Positions 44,693 to 54,762 of a stretch of 64,000 bases of DNA are shown here, piece after piece. The position numbers were made by a program, and so were the translations under genes. The stretch lies in NCBI GenBank assembly GCA_021819085.1, contig JAKASJ010000005.1:62001-126000 (forward strand), written 5' to 3'. This DNA comes from Pseudomonadota bacterium. Lineage in GTDB: Bacteria > Pseudomonadota > Gammaproteobacteria > Acidiferrobacterales > UBA6901. Position 1 is the first letter of the stretch, and every line of letters begins with the position of its first letter. The notes under the pieces are model-generated. The model saw only the letters and a program-made list of their open reading frames with translations, did no database searches and was not told the origin of the DNA.

Positions 44693-45999
44693 ACAGGCTC
44701 GATACCGCGCTGGTGCGGTTGTGGGGTGATGTCGTCGGAGCTGTCTCATGGCTGGATGATCGGGGCTACGGCGTTTTCGAATACGACCGGACTTTTCTCG
44801 GCAAGGGGATCGATGTTTCGCCCATCCATATGGGCCTGGACGATGCCCGGAACGGAGACGGGATCTTCTCGTTTCCGTCCCTGAACCGACACACGTTCCT
44901 CGGCTTGCCGGGCCTGCTCGCCGACGCCCTGCCCGACAAGTTCGGCAACGGCATTATCGATGCCTGGCTGGCGCGGCAGGGGCGCGACAGCGCCGGCTTC
45001 AGCCCCGTGGAACGGCTCTGCTACACGGGCAAGCGCGCAATGGGTGCGCTGGAGTTCTCTCCCGCGATCATCGGCAAATACGACAAATCGGTGCCGGTGG
45101 AGGTGTCCGCGCTGGTCGACCTGGCGCAGGAGGTTATGAGTGAGCGCAAGTCGCTGAGCGGTAACCTGGGTGGTTCGGAAAAGGAGAACGCCGACGCCAT
45201 CGTGGATATCCTGCGTGTGGGCACGTCCGCAGGTGGCGCGCGGCCCAAGGCGGTTATCGCCATGGATGACAAGGGGAATGTCGTGTCCGGACAGGCCAGG
45301 GCGCCAAAGGGATACGACTACTGGATTCTCAAATTCGACGGTGTTTCCGACCTGGAGCTGGGTGAACCGGGAGGATATGGCCGAATCGAATACGCCTATT
45401 ATCTGATGGCAAAGGCCGCCGGCATCGACATGACCGAATGCCGCCTGCTGGAAGAAAACGGGCGCGCCCACTTCATGACGAAACGCTTCGATCGTGTCGA
45501 TGGCGAAAAGCTGCATCTGCAGTCGCTATGCGGCATTGCCCATTACGATTTCAACATGGCAGGCGCATACAGCTACGAGCAGGCATTCGCCGTGATGCGG
45601 CGGCTTCGCCTGAGCAAGGCGGACGCCGTTCAGCAATTCCGCAGAGCGGTGTTCAATATCGTCGCCCGTGATCTCGATGATCACACCAAGAACATCTCGT
45701 TCCTGATGGCGCCGGACGGAAAATGGAGATTGTCACCCGCCTACGATGTCATCTATTCGCACAATCCCGCCGGCAGGTGGACCAACCAGCACCAGATGAC
45801 CCTGAACGGCAAACGCGATCATTTTACGAGGGAAGATCTGGTTGCCGCAGGCGACGCCATAAGCCTGTCGAAACCCGAAGAGGTCATTGGCGAGGTGGTC
45901 GATGCGGTTGCTAGATGGCCGGAATTCGCCAGGCTAGCGGGAGTCAGCGCCGGAACGATCAGGGAAATATCGGACAACCACCGGTTGAGGCTGGGCTGA
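44686..45999 (+). CDS. hipA: HipA-family serine/threonine kinase toxin
   Basis: 437 residues. An N-terminal Couple_hipA region (GVFEYDRTFLGKGIDVSPIHM) precedes the kinase domain. The ATP-binding Gly loop is in VGTSAGGARPKAVIAM, and the catalytic segment DLDDHTKNISFLMAPDGKWRLSPAYDV carries the Asp and Asn and the metal-binding YD. In E. coli HipA phosphorylates glutamyl-tRNA synthetase and triggers growth arrest. All motifs look intact. Confidence 0.93.
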   Translation: MVNRLDTALVRLWGDVVGAVSWLDDRGYGVFEYDRTFLGKGIDVSPIHMGLDDARNGDGIFSFPSLNRHTFLGLPGLLADALPDKFGNGIIDAWLARQGRDSAGFSPVERLCYTGKRAMGALEFSPAIIGKYDKSVPVEVSALVDLAQEVMSERKSLSGNLGGSEKENADAIVDILRVGTSAGGARPKAVIAMDDKGNVVSGQARAPKGYDYWILKFDGVSDLELGEPGGYGRIEYAYYLMAKAAGIDMTECRLLEENGRAHFMTKRFDRVDGEKLHLQSLCGIAHYDFNMAGAYSYEQAFAVMRRLRLSKADAVQQFRRAVFNIVARDLDDHTKNISFLMAPDGKWRLSPAYDVIYSHNPAGRWTNQHQMTLNGKRDHFTREDLVAAGDAISLSKPEEVIGEVVDAVARWPEFARLAGVSAGTIREISDNHRLRLG

Positions 46000-46116
46000 G
46001 GCCACTCCTGTGCGGATCCCGGCGATGCAGCCACCCTCACCGCAGGAGCGCGATCGGGGTGATTCCGCGTCACCGCGGGCGGCTTGCGCAGGGCGGGGCG
46101 TGCGGTCCGTGCCGCG

Positions 46117-47364
46117 CTACGGGTGCACCTGCCCCTTATCGCTCACGTTGAACAGCCGCTCGATGATGGTCTCGCGATCCAGGTTCTCGCCATTCAGGGC
46201 CATCGCCAGGATTTCGCCGCCCATCACCTGAGGGGCGATGATCATGTCGGGTCGCACACTGCGCACGCGCGCCATGTTCTTTCCGTGGTTGACCGCCGCA
46301 ACCGTGCGCGGATTGCCGCCCGCTTCCTTCACCGCCAGCACCGTGAAGGCATTCTCGGAATCGTCGTCACGCAGTGCCAGCACCGCGATCGCGGCGCTGG
46401 CGCCGGCCTGGTTGAGCGTCTCGACATCGCTGCCCTCGCCAATCACCACGTCGGCATCGGCGAAATCGGCGGCCGCCGGCGGCTGTGCCGTGATCACCGT
46501 CACCGGCAGCTGGCGCGCCTTGAGTTCCCGGTAAGTGTTGCGCGCCAGCGGGGTGTTGCCCACGATGACGTAGTGGTTCTTGCGTGACATCAGCTTTTTC
46601 CCCCCTTCCAGCAGCTCCTGCATGCGGCCGTTCACTGCCGGGACGATGATTGCCGAAACGGATGTGGCGAAAACGGTGATGCCCAGAATGATCACCGATA
46701 CCGTGAAAAGGCGCGCATCGACACTGGCCGGCACAATGTCGCCGAAACCGACGGTCGACATGGTCTCTACGGCGAAGTATAGCGCCGTCGGCAGGTTTCC
46801 GATGGGCGGCGCGAACCCGCTGCCCAGGCTGTAGGCGCCGAATACCGCGTAGCCAAGCAGCATCAGCACACTGATGGCGGCGAACATCGTGCCTGCGGCG
46901 AGACTCGAACGGCCGAAGTGGCGATAGGACAGAAGCAATGCGAGCAACGTCGCGCCGTTGAAAACGATGAGCGTCCAGGAACGATGGGCGGGCGCATGCC
47001 ATTCCATGGCCAGGGCGGCGACGGCGATAAGGAGGGTGGTCACCCAGGCGAGCCGCGAGCGCAGCAGCAGGCCCACCGTCATGGCGAGCATCACCAGACC
47101 GGTGATGCCCTGTGGCAGATTGTGGAGCACGTTGATGTTGAGCAGCAGCGATCGCAGCCCCTCCGGGCCGCCGGCCGTGCGCAGCCGCAACACATGTCGG
47201 ACGGCGGGCAGCAGATTCGCCAGCCCCAGCAGGCCGACCGCCAGCGCCAGGGGGACATGCGGAAACCACAGGTCCCAGCGGGTTTTGTGGCGCCAGCGAT
47301 CGAAAAGGCGGTGCGCCCGCTGACGCGGACGCGGGCGGAACAGGTCGGTGGGCAGCATCGGCAA
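46117..47364 (-). CDS. kch: Voltage-gated-type potassium channel with RCK domain
   Basis: 415 residues. About six or more membrane helices fill the first 240 residues. The selectivity filter is STVGFGDIVPAS (residues about 200-211), after a pore helix ALYFAVETM. A cytoplasmic TrkA-N/RCK domain follows with a Rossmann start HYVIVGNTPLARNTYRELK and QAGASAAIAVLALRDDDSENAF. The plan matches Kch-like channels. It controls K+ flow and membrane potential, relevant to acid or osmotic stress. Confidence 0.92.
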   Translation of the reverse strand: MPMLPTDLFRPRPRQRAHRLFDRWRHKTRWDLWFPHVPLALAVGLLGLANLLPAVRHVLRLRTAGGPEGLRSLLLNINVLHNLPQGITGLVMLAMTVGLLLRSRLAWVTTLLIAVAALAMEWHAPAHRSWTLIVFNGATLLALLLSYRHFGRSSLAAGTMFAAISVLMLLGYAVFGAYSLGSGFAPPIGNLPTALYFAVETMSTVGFGDIVPASVDARLFTVSVIILGITVFATSVSAIIVPAVNGRMQELLEGGKKLMSRKNHYVIVGNTPLARNTYRELKARQLPVTVITAQPPAAADFADADVVIGEGSDVETLNQAGASAAIAVLALRDDDSENAFTVLAVKEAGGNPRTVAAVNHGKNMARVRSVRPDMIIAPQVMGGEILAMALNGENLDRETIIERLFNVSDKGQVHP

Positions 47365-48235
47365 AAGCTTGCAGCTCCAGATAGTCGGAAGATGGCCGCC
47401 GCGTGATCCTTACCCGGGCCACGCCGGCCGTCAAGCTCTTTTCGGGAATTCGAATCCCGCGGAGCGGGTTGCCGGCCCGGATCTGCGCTTCTCGCCGGCG
47501 TGATTGCCGCCCCCCGGAGCCGGGTGCGCGGATACGGATTGCGTCCGGAACCCTTCTCCATGCCTGTGGTGTGCAACCAGTGCCCGGGGTGCGCCCGCCT
47601 TTCTCGGTGGTTAGGGCGGCAACACCGATTGTAATGCGCGCACCATCGGCTAAGATGATGACCATGATTGTCGCGCGGCGGGTTTTGGTTGCGCTCGGTG
47701 ACGCAGCAGCGGACATCGGTATCCAATGCGGCGCCGGTGTCGGGCGGCAGACCAAGAATAATTAGAGAAACGGACGGGCATGAAAGAGGTCATCCTCGCG
47801 CTGTTCGGCTTGTGCGCCGTTTCCGCTGTGCTGTCCGGTCGTCACAGTCGTCCTGCGGTGACGAAGCCCGTCCGCCGGTCACCGCCGGTGTCTGGCGGAC
47901 TGGCGCAGGACCGGCAAACCGTCGTTGCGTTCCTGGCCGCTGCCGGCACGGGTCTGGTCGTCTCCTCTTGAACGTCGATACCCGACATACGACCGGAATC
48001 TAGCGGCGTGGTCGCCGAGCGGAACTACCCGGGCGCGGCCCGGGCAGGCGCCGGTCCGGAGCAGGAGCCCGCCTGACCTTCTTCGGGAAGGCGCTGCAGC
48101 AGCGTGCACACTGCTGACCGCGATCCGGCATGGCTTGTGCCGCCGCCTGCTACCTTGTCATGGAGGCCGGATGCGGCATGCCGGTTGGCATGGGAATCCC
48201 GGTCGGAAAACGTCTGTCGGACGAGGATCCTGTCG
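47365..48235. other. Long intergenic region before the first H+-ATPase
   Basis: About 870 bases. A small plus-strand frame at 47,780-47,971 (63 residues, MKEVILALFGLCAVSAVLSG start) could encode a small exported peptide, but it has no good ribosome site and no family. Otherwise nothing supported. Confidence 0.5.
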
Positions 48236-50578
48236 ATGAACGAACCCTCAAAAAGTGCAGCACCGCCGCTCGAGGGCCTAAGCAGCGCAGAAGCGCAGCG
48301 GCGCCTCGAGCAGTTCGGCCCGAACGCGGTCGCCGAAGAGCGGCGCAGCCCGCTGCTGGCGCTGCTCAAGAAATTCTGGGATCCGGTGCCGTGGATGCTG
48401 GAGGCTGCCGTCGTCCTTGAGGTCATCCTCGGGAAGAAGGATGAAGCGATCATCATCGGCGCGCTGCTGCTGGTCAACGCGATCCTGAGCTTTCTGCAGG
48501 AGAGCAGGGCCAACCAGGCGCTTGCGCTGCTCAAGAGCCGGCTCGCGGTGCGCGCCCGGGTGCGGCGCGACGGGCGCTGGCAGCAGGTGGCTGCAGAGGC
48601 GCTGGTGCCGGGCGATGTGATCCATCTGCGTATGGGCGATCTCTCCCCGGCGGACGTGCACCTTACCGAGGGACAGGTGCTGCTCGATCAGTCTGCGCTC
48701 ACCGGCGAATCCCTGCCGGTCGAGGCCGCGGCCGGTGCCCAGTCCTACGCCGGAGCGGTGGTCAAGCGCGGAGAGGCAACGGGCGAGGTCACCGCCACCG
48801 GGGCGAACACCTATTTCGGCAAGACCGCCGAGCTGGTCCGCACCGCCAAGACCGTGAGCCACCTGCAGACGATCATTTTCACCATCGTCAAATACCTGGT
48901 TGCCGTCGACGCGGCCCTGGTTACGGCGCTGCTGGTCTACGCGCTCGCTACCGGGCTTGCGCTCGGCGACGTCATCCCTTTCGTGCTCATCCTGCTGGTG
49001 GCTTCGGTTCCGGCGGCGCTGCCGGCGACCTTTACGCTTGCTACCGCACTGGGTGCGCGCGAGCTGGCGCGCAGCGGCGTGCTCGTCACGCGCCTGTCGG
49101 CGATCGAGGAAGCGGCGGCCATGGACGTTCTGGCGAGCGACAAGACCGGAACCATTACCGAGAACCGGCTGGCGCTGGCCGGCCTGCAGCCGGTTGCGCC
49201 GCATTCCGAGGCCGAATTGCTGCGCGCCGCCGCACTTGCCTGCGATGAGGCCACCCAGGACCCCATCGATCTTGCCATCCTCGAGGCGGCTCGTGCGCAA
49301 TCCGCGCTTACCGACCCGCCGGAGCGGTTGCAGTTCATTCCCTTCGATCCCGCGACCAAGCGCTCGGAGGGCGTGTACCGGGACGCCGGCAGGAACCTGC
49401 GCGTCGTCAAGGGCGCGGTGCGTGCCGTCTGCTCGCTCTGTGCGCACGCGCCGGATCTCGACGCCGACGTGGACCGGATGGCGGCCAAGGGGTACCGCAT
49501 CCTGGCTGTGGCGGCGGGACCGGACGGCAATCTGGACATGCTGGGTCTGCTGGCGCTGCAGGACCCGCCACGGGCCGACTCCAAGAGCCTGATCGACAAC
49601 CTGCGCGGGCTCGGTGTGCGTGTCGTGATGGTGACCGGGGACGATCTGGCCACTGCCCGGGCGGTGGCCGCCGAGGTCGGTCTCGGCGATCGCGCGTGCC
49701 CGCCTGAAGTCCTGCATGGCGAGGGCAATGCGAACCTGATGGATTGCGACGTTTTCGCGCGGGTGTTTCCGGAGGACAAGTTCCATCTCGTGCAGGCCCT
49801 GCAGCGCGGCGGCCACGTGGTCGGGATGACCGGCGATGGCGTCAATGACGCGCCGGCGCTGAAGCAGGCGGAGGTGGGCATCGCCGTCGCCAACGCGACG
49901 GATGTTGCCAAGGCATCGGCCAGCCTGGTCCTCACCAATCCGGGTCTGAGCGATGCACTGGCGGCGGTGGAAACCAGCCGGCGCATCTACCAGCGCATGC
50001 TCACCTATACGCTCAACAAGATCATCAAGACCATCGAGATCGCTGTGTTCCTGAGCGTGGGCGTCATGCTCACCGGAACCTTCATCATCACGCCGCTGCT
50101 GATCGTGCTGCTGCTGTTTACCAATGACTTCGTGACCATGTCGATCGCCACCGATCAGGTCTCGTTCTCGCGCCAGCCGGACCGCTGGAATATCCGCACG
50201 CTGGTGCTGACCGGCGGAATCATGGCGGGCCTGGTCCTGATCCTGTCGTTTTCAGTTTTCTTCATGGCGCGCGCGTGGCTGCACCTGCCCCTGCCGCAGC
50301 TGCAGACCCTGATATTCGTCATGCTGGTGTTTTCCGGGCAGGGCACGGTGTACCTGGTGCGCGAGCGGCGCCATTTCTGGCGTTCGCGTCCCGGCCACTG
50401 GCTATTGCTGAGCTCGGTCGCGGACATCGTGATCGTCAGCATCCTGGCGAGCCGCGGCATCCTGATGGCGGCGATCGCCCCCGGCCTGGTTCTGGGACTC
50501 CTGGTCCTGGTCATGGCCTATCTGGTGGTCGCCGATTACCTCAAGATCCGGGTCTTTCGGGCGCTCGATTGGCGCTGA
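48236..50578 (+). CDS. Plasma-membrane-type proton-exporting P-type ATPase (1)
   Basis: 780 residues from MNEPSKSAAPPLEGLSSAEA; a longer in-frame start is unlikely because the family begins here. P3A-type motifs: WDPVPWMLEAAVVLEV in helix 1, LTGESLPVE (actuator), ASDKTGTITEN with the phosphorylated Asp, FDPATKRSEGVY (nucleotide domain), and TGDGVNDAPALKQAEVGIAV. About ten membrane helices. Such ATPases export H+ with ATP, seen in archaea, plants, fungi and some acid-tolerant bacteria. It precedes the cytochrome oxidase operon and follows the K+ channel. Confidence 0.93.
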   Translation: MNEPSKSAAPPLEGLSSAEAQRRLEQFGPNAVAEERRSPLLALLKKFWDPVPWMLEAAVVLEVILGKKDEAIIIGALLLVNAILSFLQESRANQALALLKSRLAVRARVRRDGRWQQVAAEALVPGDVIHLRMGDLSPADVHLTEGQVLLDQSALTGESLPVEAAAGAQSYAGAVVKRGEATGEVTATGANTYFGKTAELVRTAKTVSHLQTIIFTIVKYLVAVDAALVTALLVYALATGLALGDVIPFVLILLVASVPAALPATFTLATALGARELARSGVLVTRLSAIEEAAAMDVLASDKTGTITENRLALAGLQPVAPHSEAELLRAAALACDEATQDPIDLAILEAARAQSALTDPPERLQFIPFDPATKRSEGVYRDAGRNLRVVKGAVRAVCSLCAHAPDLDADVDRMAAKGYRILAVAAGPDGNLDMLGLLALQDPPRADSKSLIDNLRGLGVRVVMVTGDDLATARAVAAEVGLGDRACPPEVLHGEGNANLMDCDVFARVFPEDKFHLVQALQRGGHVVGMTGDGVNDAPALKQAEVGIAVANATDVAKASASLVLTNPGLSDALAAVETSRRIYQRMLTYTLNKIIKTIEIAVFLSVGVMLTGTFIITPLLIVLLLFTNDFVTMSIATDQVSFSRQPDRWNIRTLVLTGGIMAGLVLILSFSVFFMARAWLHLPLPQLQTLIFVMLVFSGQGTVYLVRERRHFWRSRPGHWLLLSSVADIVIVSILASRGILMAAIAPGLVLGLLVLVMAYLVVADYLKIRVFRALDWR

Positions 50579-50932
50579 CCGGATGTTCGGTACCGCTGCG
50601 GGGTCAGTCCGGCCGTGCCGGATGCCGATCAGGGCCCGGTCCGGCCGCGGATATTCCCGGCGTGGCGCTGCGCGCTGGCGTACCGTCGATCGCATCCCGG
50701 CCCGCCGGTCGTGCGAGCGCCCTGGTCGCAATGCTGCGGCCGTCAAAAAACTTATGGGTGCATCAGCCGGCATGCAGTGTGCGGGCCTGAAGCACCACGC
50801 CTTGCTGGATACGCTGCATGCCTCCTCCGGAATGGGTGCGTCGCAGCGGGTGTGAGCGCACAAATCATGTCCGAAGGATCGGACCGGGATGTATTTGTCA
50901 AGGAGGGGTCCCCTACGAAATCTGCAGTTTCA

Positions 50933-50946
50933 TTGATCTAGATCAA
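50933..50946. promoter_or_regulatory. FNR/Anr-type site
   Basis: TTGAT-CTAG-ATCAA is a perfect match to the FNR/Anr consensus (TTGAT-N4-ATCAA). It lies 360 bases before ctaC. Oxygen-responsive control of the aa3 oxidase is plausible. Confidence 0.7.
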
Positions 50947-50989
50947 TGAGCGCAAAGCCCCTCCTGCGGTTAACTGCGCCGCTGACCGT

Positions 50990-51019
50990 TTAGGGATGTT
51001 ATAACTCTTAGGGATGTTA
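50990..51019. promoter_or_regulatory. Direct repeats upstream of the oxidase operon
   Basis: TTAGGGATGTTA occurs at 50,990-51,001 and 51,008-51,019, an 18-bp step. Such spaced direct repeats could be an activator binding site. The binding protein is unknown. Confidence 0.5.
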
Positions 51020-51307
51020 CAAATCTAATGTTGGCGTGACCAGTCTCGAAAGATCGACCTTAAGTGTTGTATTTAGTCCAAGCAGAAAGAATGAACGGCA
51101 ATTCCTGTGCGCGGCGCGATCCGCGTCGTCAGACCACCAACCGTAGCGACTTCCAGCGGCACCGCACGCCCCGGGGCGTGCCCGAGCCGGCGCTGGCTGC
51201 AGCGGTGCGCCAGCGCCGCCTGCCGCCGCCAGGGGAAGGGCTTGCCGGTCAACCGGGCACTGCGGGAACAGCCATGAACGCGAACTTCACCTTTGGGGGT
51301 ATTCGGC

Positions 51308-52552
51308 ATGTCGGCTAGGAAAGTTATGGCGCTGTTGTCGGGGCTGGGGTTGGCGGCGCTGGTCGCCCCCGATGCGGCCCAGGCCAGGTATCCCTGGGAG
51401 TTTCCGACGCCGGTCACGCCTGTTGCAAAGGAAACGCTCTGGGTCCACAACATTTTTCTGACGTTCATTTCGATCGTGTTCGTCGTGGTGCTGAGCATCA
51501 TGCTCTATTCGCTGTTCTTTCACCGGAAGAGCCGCGGCGCCAAGGCGGCGTCGTTCACGGCGCCCCGCACCAAGCTCCAGTTTGCCCTGTCCACCATCCC
51601 GTTCCTGATCCTTGCGTTCGTCGACTATGTGGTCATGGGCATTCCGGCCTATCACGCCGTGCTCGCCATGGCCAACACGCGGGCCGGTTCGCAGATGGTC
51701 GTCAAGGTCACCGGAATGCAGTGGAAGTGGCAGTACGAGTACCCGGGCCTGCATATCAAGTATCTGAGCACCATCACCACGCCCCAGGCCCAGATCCATG
51801 ACCAGGCGCCGAAGAACAAGCACTTCCTGAGGCAGGTGAACCATCCGCTGGTGCTGCCGGTGAACGAGAAGATACGTGTCATCCTGGCGTCCAAGGACGT
51901 CATCCACTCCTGGTGGGTGCCGGCGTTCGGGGTGAAAGAGGACTCCATTCCCGGATTCCTGCGCGAGACCTGGGTCAAGATCGACAAGCCCGGGGTCTAC
52001 CGCGGGCAGTGCGCCGAGCTGTGTGGCGTCGGCCACGCGTTCATGCCGGTGGTCGTCGATGCGGTATCCGACGACCAGTTCAAGCAGTGGGTCGCCAAGG
52101 AGCAGGCCCGGGAGCAGGCGGCCAAGGCGCAGCAGGCCGCCGCCACCGCCGTGACCTACACCGAGGCACAGCTCGTCACGATGGGTCAGAAAGTCTTCAC
52201 CGCCAACTGCGCAGCCTGCCATCAGGCGAGCGGCATGGGCATTCCGGGAACCTTTCCGCCGATTGCGGCGGGCCATGCGTTCTCGGCGGCGCCGAACATG
52301 ATCGCGCAGCTGCGCAAACGCGGCTTCATCACGCCTGGCGGCAAGATCGTCGAGGGACCGGTCGCCAGCCACATCAACATCGTGCTGCAGGGTATCGCCG
52401 GCACGCCGATGCCGCCGTTCGGCGCCTCGCTCAGCAACCTCGATATCGCATCGGTGATCACTTTCGAGCGTAATAGCTTTGGCAACCATACCGGCGATAT
52501 CGTCCAGCCGGCGCAGGTGCAGGCGGCACGGGCCGCAAACCAGAAACCCTAG
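51308..52552 (+). CDS. ctaC: Cytochrome c oxidase subunit II fused to cytochrome c
   Basis: 414 residues from the ATG at 51,308. A signal peptide and two membrane helices (about residues 45-70 and 90-115) precede the cupredoxin domain with the CuA ligands: HSWWVPAFG (His) and CAELCGVGHAFM (two Cys, His, Met). A C-terminal class I cytochrome c domain has the heme site CAACH near residue 304 and the Met ligand in GTPMPPFG. The fusion gives an internal electron entry, as in caa3 oxidases. First gene of the ctaC-D-G-E-B operon. Confidence 0.96.
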   Translation: MSARKVMALLSGLGLAALVAPDAAQARYPWEFPTPVTPVAKETLWVHNIFLTFISIVFVVVLSIMLYSLFFHRKSRGAKAASFTAPRTKLQFALSTIPFLILAFVDYVVMGIPAYHAVLAMANTRAGSQMVVKVTGMQWKWQYEYPGLHIKYLSTITTPQAQIHDQAPKNKHFLRQVNHPLVLPVNEKIRVILASKDVIHSWWVPAFGVKEDSIPGFLRETWVKIDKPGVYRGQCAELCGVGHAFMPVVVDAVSDDQFKQWVAKEQAREQAAKAQQAAATAVTYTEAQLVTMGQKVFTANCAACHQASGMGIPGTFPPIAAGHAFSAAPNMIAQLRKRGFITPGGKIVEGPVASHINIVLQGIAGTPMPPFGASLSNLDIASVITFERNSFGNHTGDIVQPAQVQAARAANQKP

Positions 52553-52576
52553 AAATCCTGTTCGCGGAGACCAGAC

Positions 52577-54166
52577 ATGAACGCAGCTCATGCTCACGAG
52601 GCACATCACGATGAACTCCCGCGCGGGATCACGCGCTGGCTGTTCACGACCAACCACAAGGACATCGGCCGACTGTACATCGGCTTTTCGGTGATCATGT
52701 TTCTGGTAGGCGGCATACTTGCGATGCTGATCCGCACCGAACTGCTGCGCCCGACGCTGCTGTTCCCGCCGGAGATCTACAACCAGATCATCACCGTGCA
52801 TGGCCTGGTGATGGTGTTCGCGGCGGTGATGCCGGCCACCACGGGCCTCGCCAACTATCTCATTCCCATGATGATCGGCGCCCCGGACATGGCGCTGCCG
52901 CGGCTCAACAACTGGGGGTTCTGGCTGCTGCCGCCGGCCGCGGTGCTTCTGGTGATGCCGTTTTTCCTGATGCTCTTCGGCATCGGCAACGGAGCGATCG
53001 ACACCGGCTGGACCATGTATGCGCCGCTGTCGGTGCAGGGCGGGATCGGAGTCGATTTCGCGATCTTCGCGATCTACCTGATGGGTGCGTCGTCCCTGCT
53101 GTCGTCGATCAACATCATCGTGACGATCTTCAACATGCGCGCTCCCGGCATGACGATGATGAAGCTGCCGATATTCGTGTGGAGCTGGCTGATTACGGCG
53201 TTCCTGCTGATCGCGGTGTTTCCGCCGCTCGTTGCCGGCGCGACCATGCTGTTCGCCGACCGGCATTTCGGAACCCATTTCTTCAACGCCGCCGGCGGCG
53301 GCGACCCGGTGCTCTGGGAACACCTGTTCTGGTTCTTCGGCCATCCGGAAGTGTACATCCTGCTGCTTCCGACGACCGGCATCCTGCCGCACATCCTGTC
53401 GACCTTTTCACGCAAGCCGATCTACGGCTACAAGGCCCAGGTGTACTCGTTCTGGGCGATCGGGGCGCTGTCCGTGGTCGTCTGGGCGCACCACATGTTC
53501 ACCTCGGGCATGCCGGTGGCGGCGCAGCTGTACTTCATGTATGCCACCATGGCGATCTCCATTCCTGTCGCGGTACTGTTCTACTGCTGGTTTGCGACCA
53601 TCTGGCAGGGGTCCATGACCTTCGAGACCCCGATGCTGTTCGCGCTGGGCTACATCGTGCTGTTTGGCGTCGGCGGGTTGACCGGTCTGGTGCTGTCCGA
53701 CGCGGTGGCTGACCAGCAGTACCATAACAGCTACTTCCTGGTCGCCCACTTCCATTACGCCCTGTTCGGGGGCCCGGTGATGGGCATCATCGCCGCAACG
53801 TACTATTACCTGCCGAAGATCACCGGGCGGATGTACAGCGAGACGCTCGGCAAGTGGCATTTCTGGCAGACCCTGGTGGGTTTCAATCTGACCTTCATAC
53901 CGCAGTTCTTTCTCGGGATTGCCGGAATGCCGCGGCGCATTCCGGATTACGCGCTGCAGTTTGCGCACCTGAACATGCTCTCGAGCATCGGCGCCTATAT
54001 TCTCGGGTCCGCCCAGCTGCTGCTGGTCTATAACCTGATCCAGGTGATGCGCGGCGTCGGCAAGAAAGCCACCACCCAGGTCTGGGAGGGCGCACAGGGT
54101 CTGGAATTCACACTGTCTTCGCCGCCTCCCTATCACAGCTTCGAGACGCAACCGGTGATCCAGTAA
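52577..54166 (+). CDS. ctaD: Cytochrome c oxidase subunit I
   Basis: 529 residues with twelve membrane helices. Conserved parts: HGLVMVFAAVMP with a heme a ligand, GAPDMALPRLNNWGFWLLPP with the D-channel Asp, the CuB site WEHLFWFFGHPEVYILLLP (His and cross-linked Tyr), HHMFTSGM with the other CuB His, and HFHYALFGG with the heme a3 and a His ligands. The type-A features (GHPEVY and the K-channel segment) make this an A-type haem-copper oxidase. It pumps protons while reducing O2. Confidence 0.98.
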   Translation: MNAAHAHEAHHDELPRGITRWLFTTNHKDIGRLYIGFSVIMFLVGGILAMLIRTELLRPTLLFPPEIYNQIITVHGLVMVFAAVMPATTGLANYLIPMMIGAPDMALPRLNNWGFWLLPPAAVLLVMPFFLMLFGIGNGAIDTGWTMYAPLSVQGGIGVDFAIFAIYLMGASSLLSSINIIVTIFNMRAPGMTMMKLPIFVWSWLITAFLLIAVFPPLVAGATMLFADRHFGTHFFNAAGGGDPVLWEHLFWFFGHPEVYILLLPTTGILPHILSTFSRKPIYGYKAQVYSFWAIGALSVVVWAHHMFTSGMPVAAQLYFMYATMAISIPVAVLFYCWFATIWQGSMTFETPMLFALGYIVLFGVGGLTGLVLSDAVADQQYHNSYFLVAHFHYALFGGPVMGIIAATYYYLPKITGRMYSETLGKWHFWQTLVGFNLTFIPQFFLGIAGMPRRIPDYALQFAHLNMLSSIGAYILGSAQLLLVYNLIQVMRGVGKKATTQVWEGAQGLEFTLSSPPPYHSFETQPVIQ

Positions 54167-54735
54167 TGGCGCTGCAGCAGGAGGCTGGCGGCATGCCTGC
54201 CGCAGGGGCGGGCCGCAATCGCCGCCTCACGATCATCTTGGTGATCGTGGTGCTCGGATTCTTCGGGTTCGGCTTTGCGCTGGTGCCGCTGTACAACAGC
54301 TTCTGCAAGCTGACCGGGCTGAACGGCAAGACCGGTGGCCCGGTCAAGGCCAGCGCGGTTGCCGGCATGAAGGTGGACGGCGCACGCGAGATCAAGGTGG
54401 GCTTCACCAGCGCGGTGATGCCCGGCCTGAACTGGAAGTTCAAGCCGCTGCATCCGGACATGGTGGTGCATCCCGGTGCGATCACCACCACCGGCTACGT
54501 CGTCAGCAACCCGTCGGATCATGCCGAAACCGGGCAGGCGATCATGAGCATCGTGCCTGGCCGGGCGGCGCGCTATTTCAAGAAGCTCGAATGCTTCTGC
54601 TTCCACCAGGAGACGATCAAGGCGGGCGAGTTCCGGAAGATGAAGCTGGTCTTTTTCATCAGCCCGAAAGTTCCGAAAGACGTGCGGAGCATCATCGTGT
54701 CATACAGCTTTTTCCCCGTGAAGAAGCGCAGCTAA
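54166..54735 (+). CDS. ctaG: Cytochrome c oxidase assembly protein CtaG/Cox11
   Basis: 189 residues. A single N-terminal membrane helix (LTIILVIVVLGFFGFGFALV, residues about 20-40) precedes the periplasmic Cox11 domain. The copper-binding Cys pair is in KLECFCFHQE, and VPLYNSFCKLTGLNGKT carries the third Cys. Cox11 inserts copper at the CuB site of subunit I. The start overlaps the ctaD stop (TAATG). Confidence 0.95.
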   Translation: MALQQEAGGMPAAGAGRNRRLTIILVIVVLGFFGFGFALVPLYNSFCKLTGLNGKTGGPVKASAVAGMKVDGAREIKVGFTSAVMPGLNWKFKPLHPDMVVHPGAITTTGYVVSNPSDHAETGQAIMSIVPGRAARYFKKLECFCFHQETIKAGEFRKMKLVFFISPKVPKDVRSIIVSYSFFPVKKRS

Positions 54736-54762
54736 CGGTATTTCCTTTCGAAGGAGACTGAG

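Larger units (their letters stand above)
50579..51307. other. Regulatory region before the oxidase operon
   Basis: About 730 bases without a convincing gene. It holds a perfect FNR/Anr-type site and a pair of 12-bp direct repeats, both listed separately. Confidence 0.6.
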
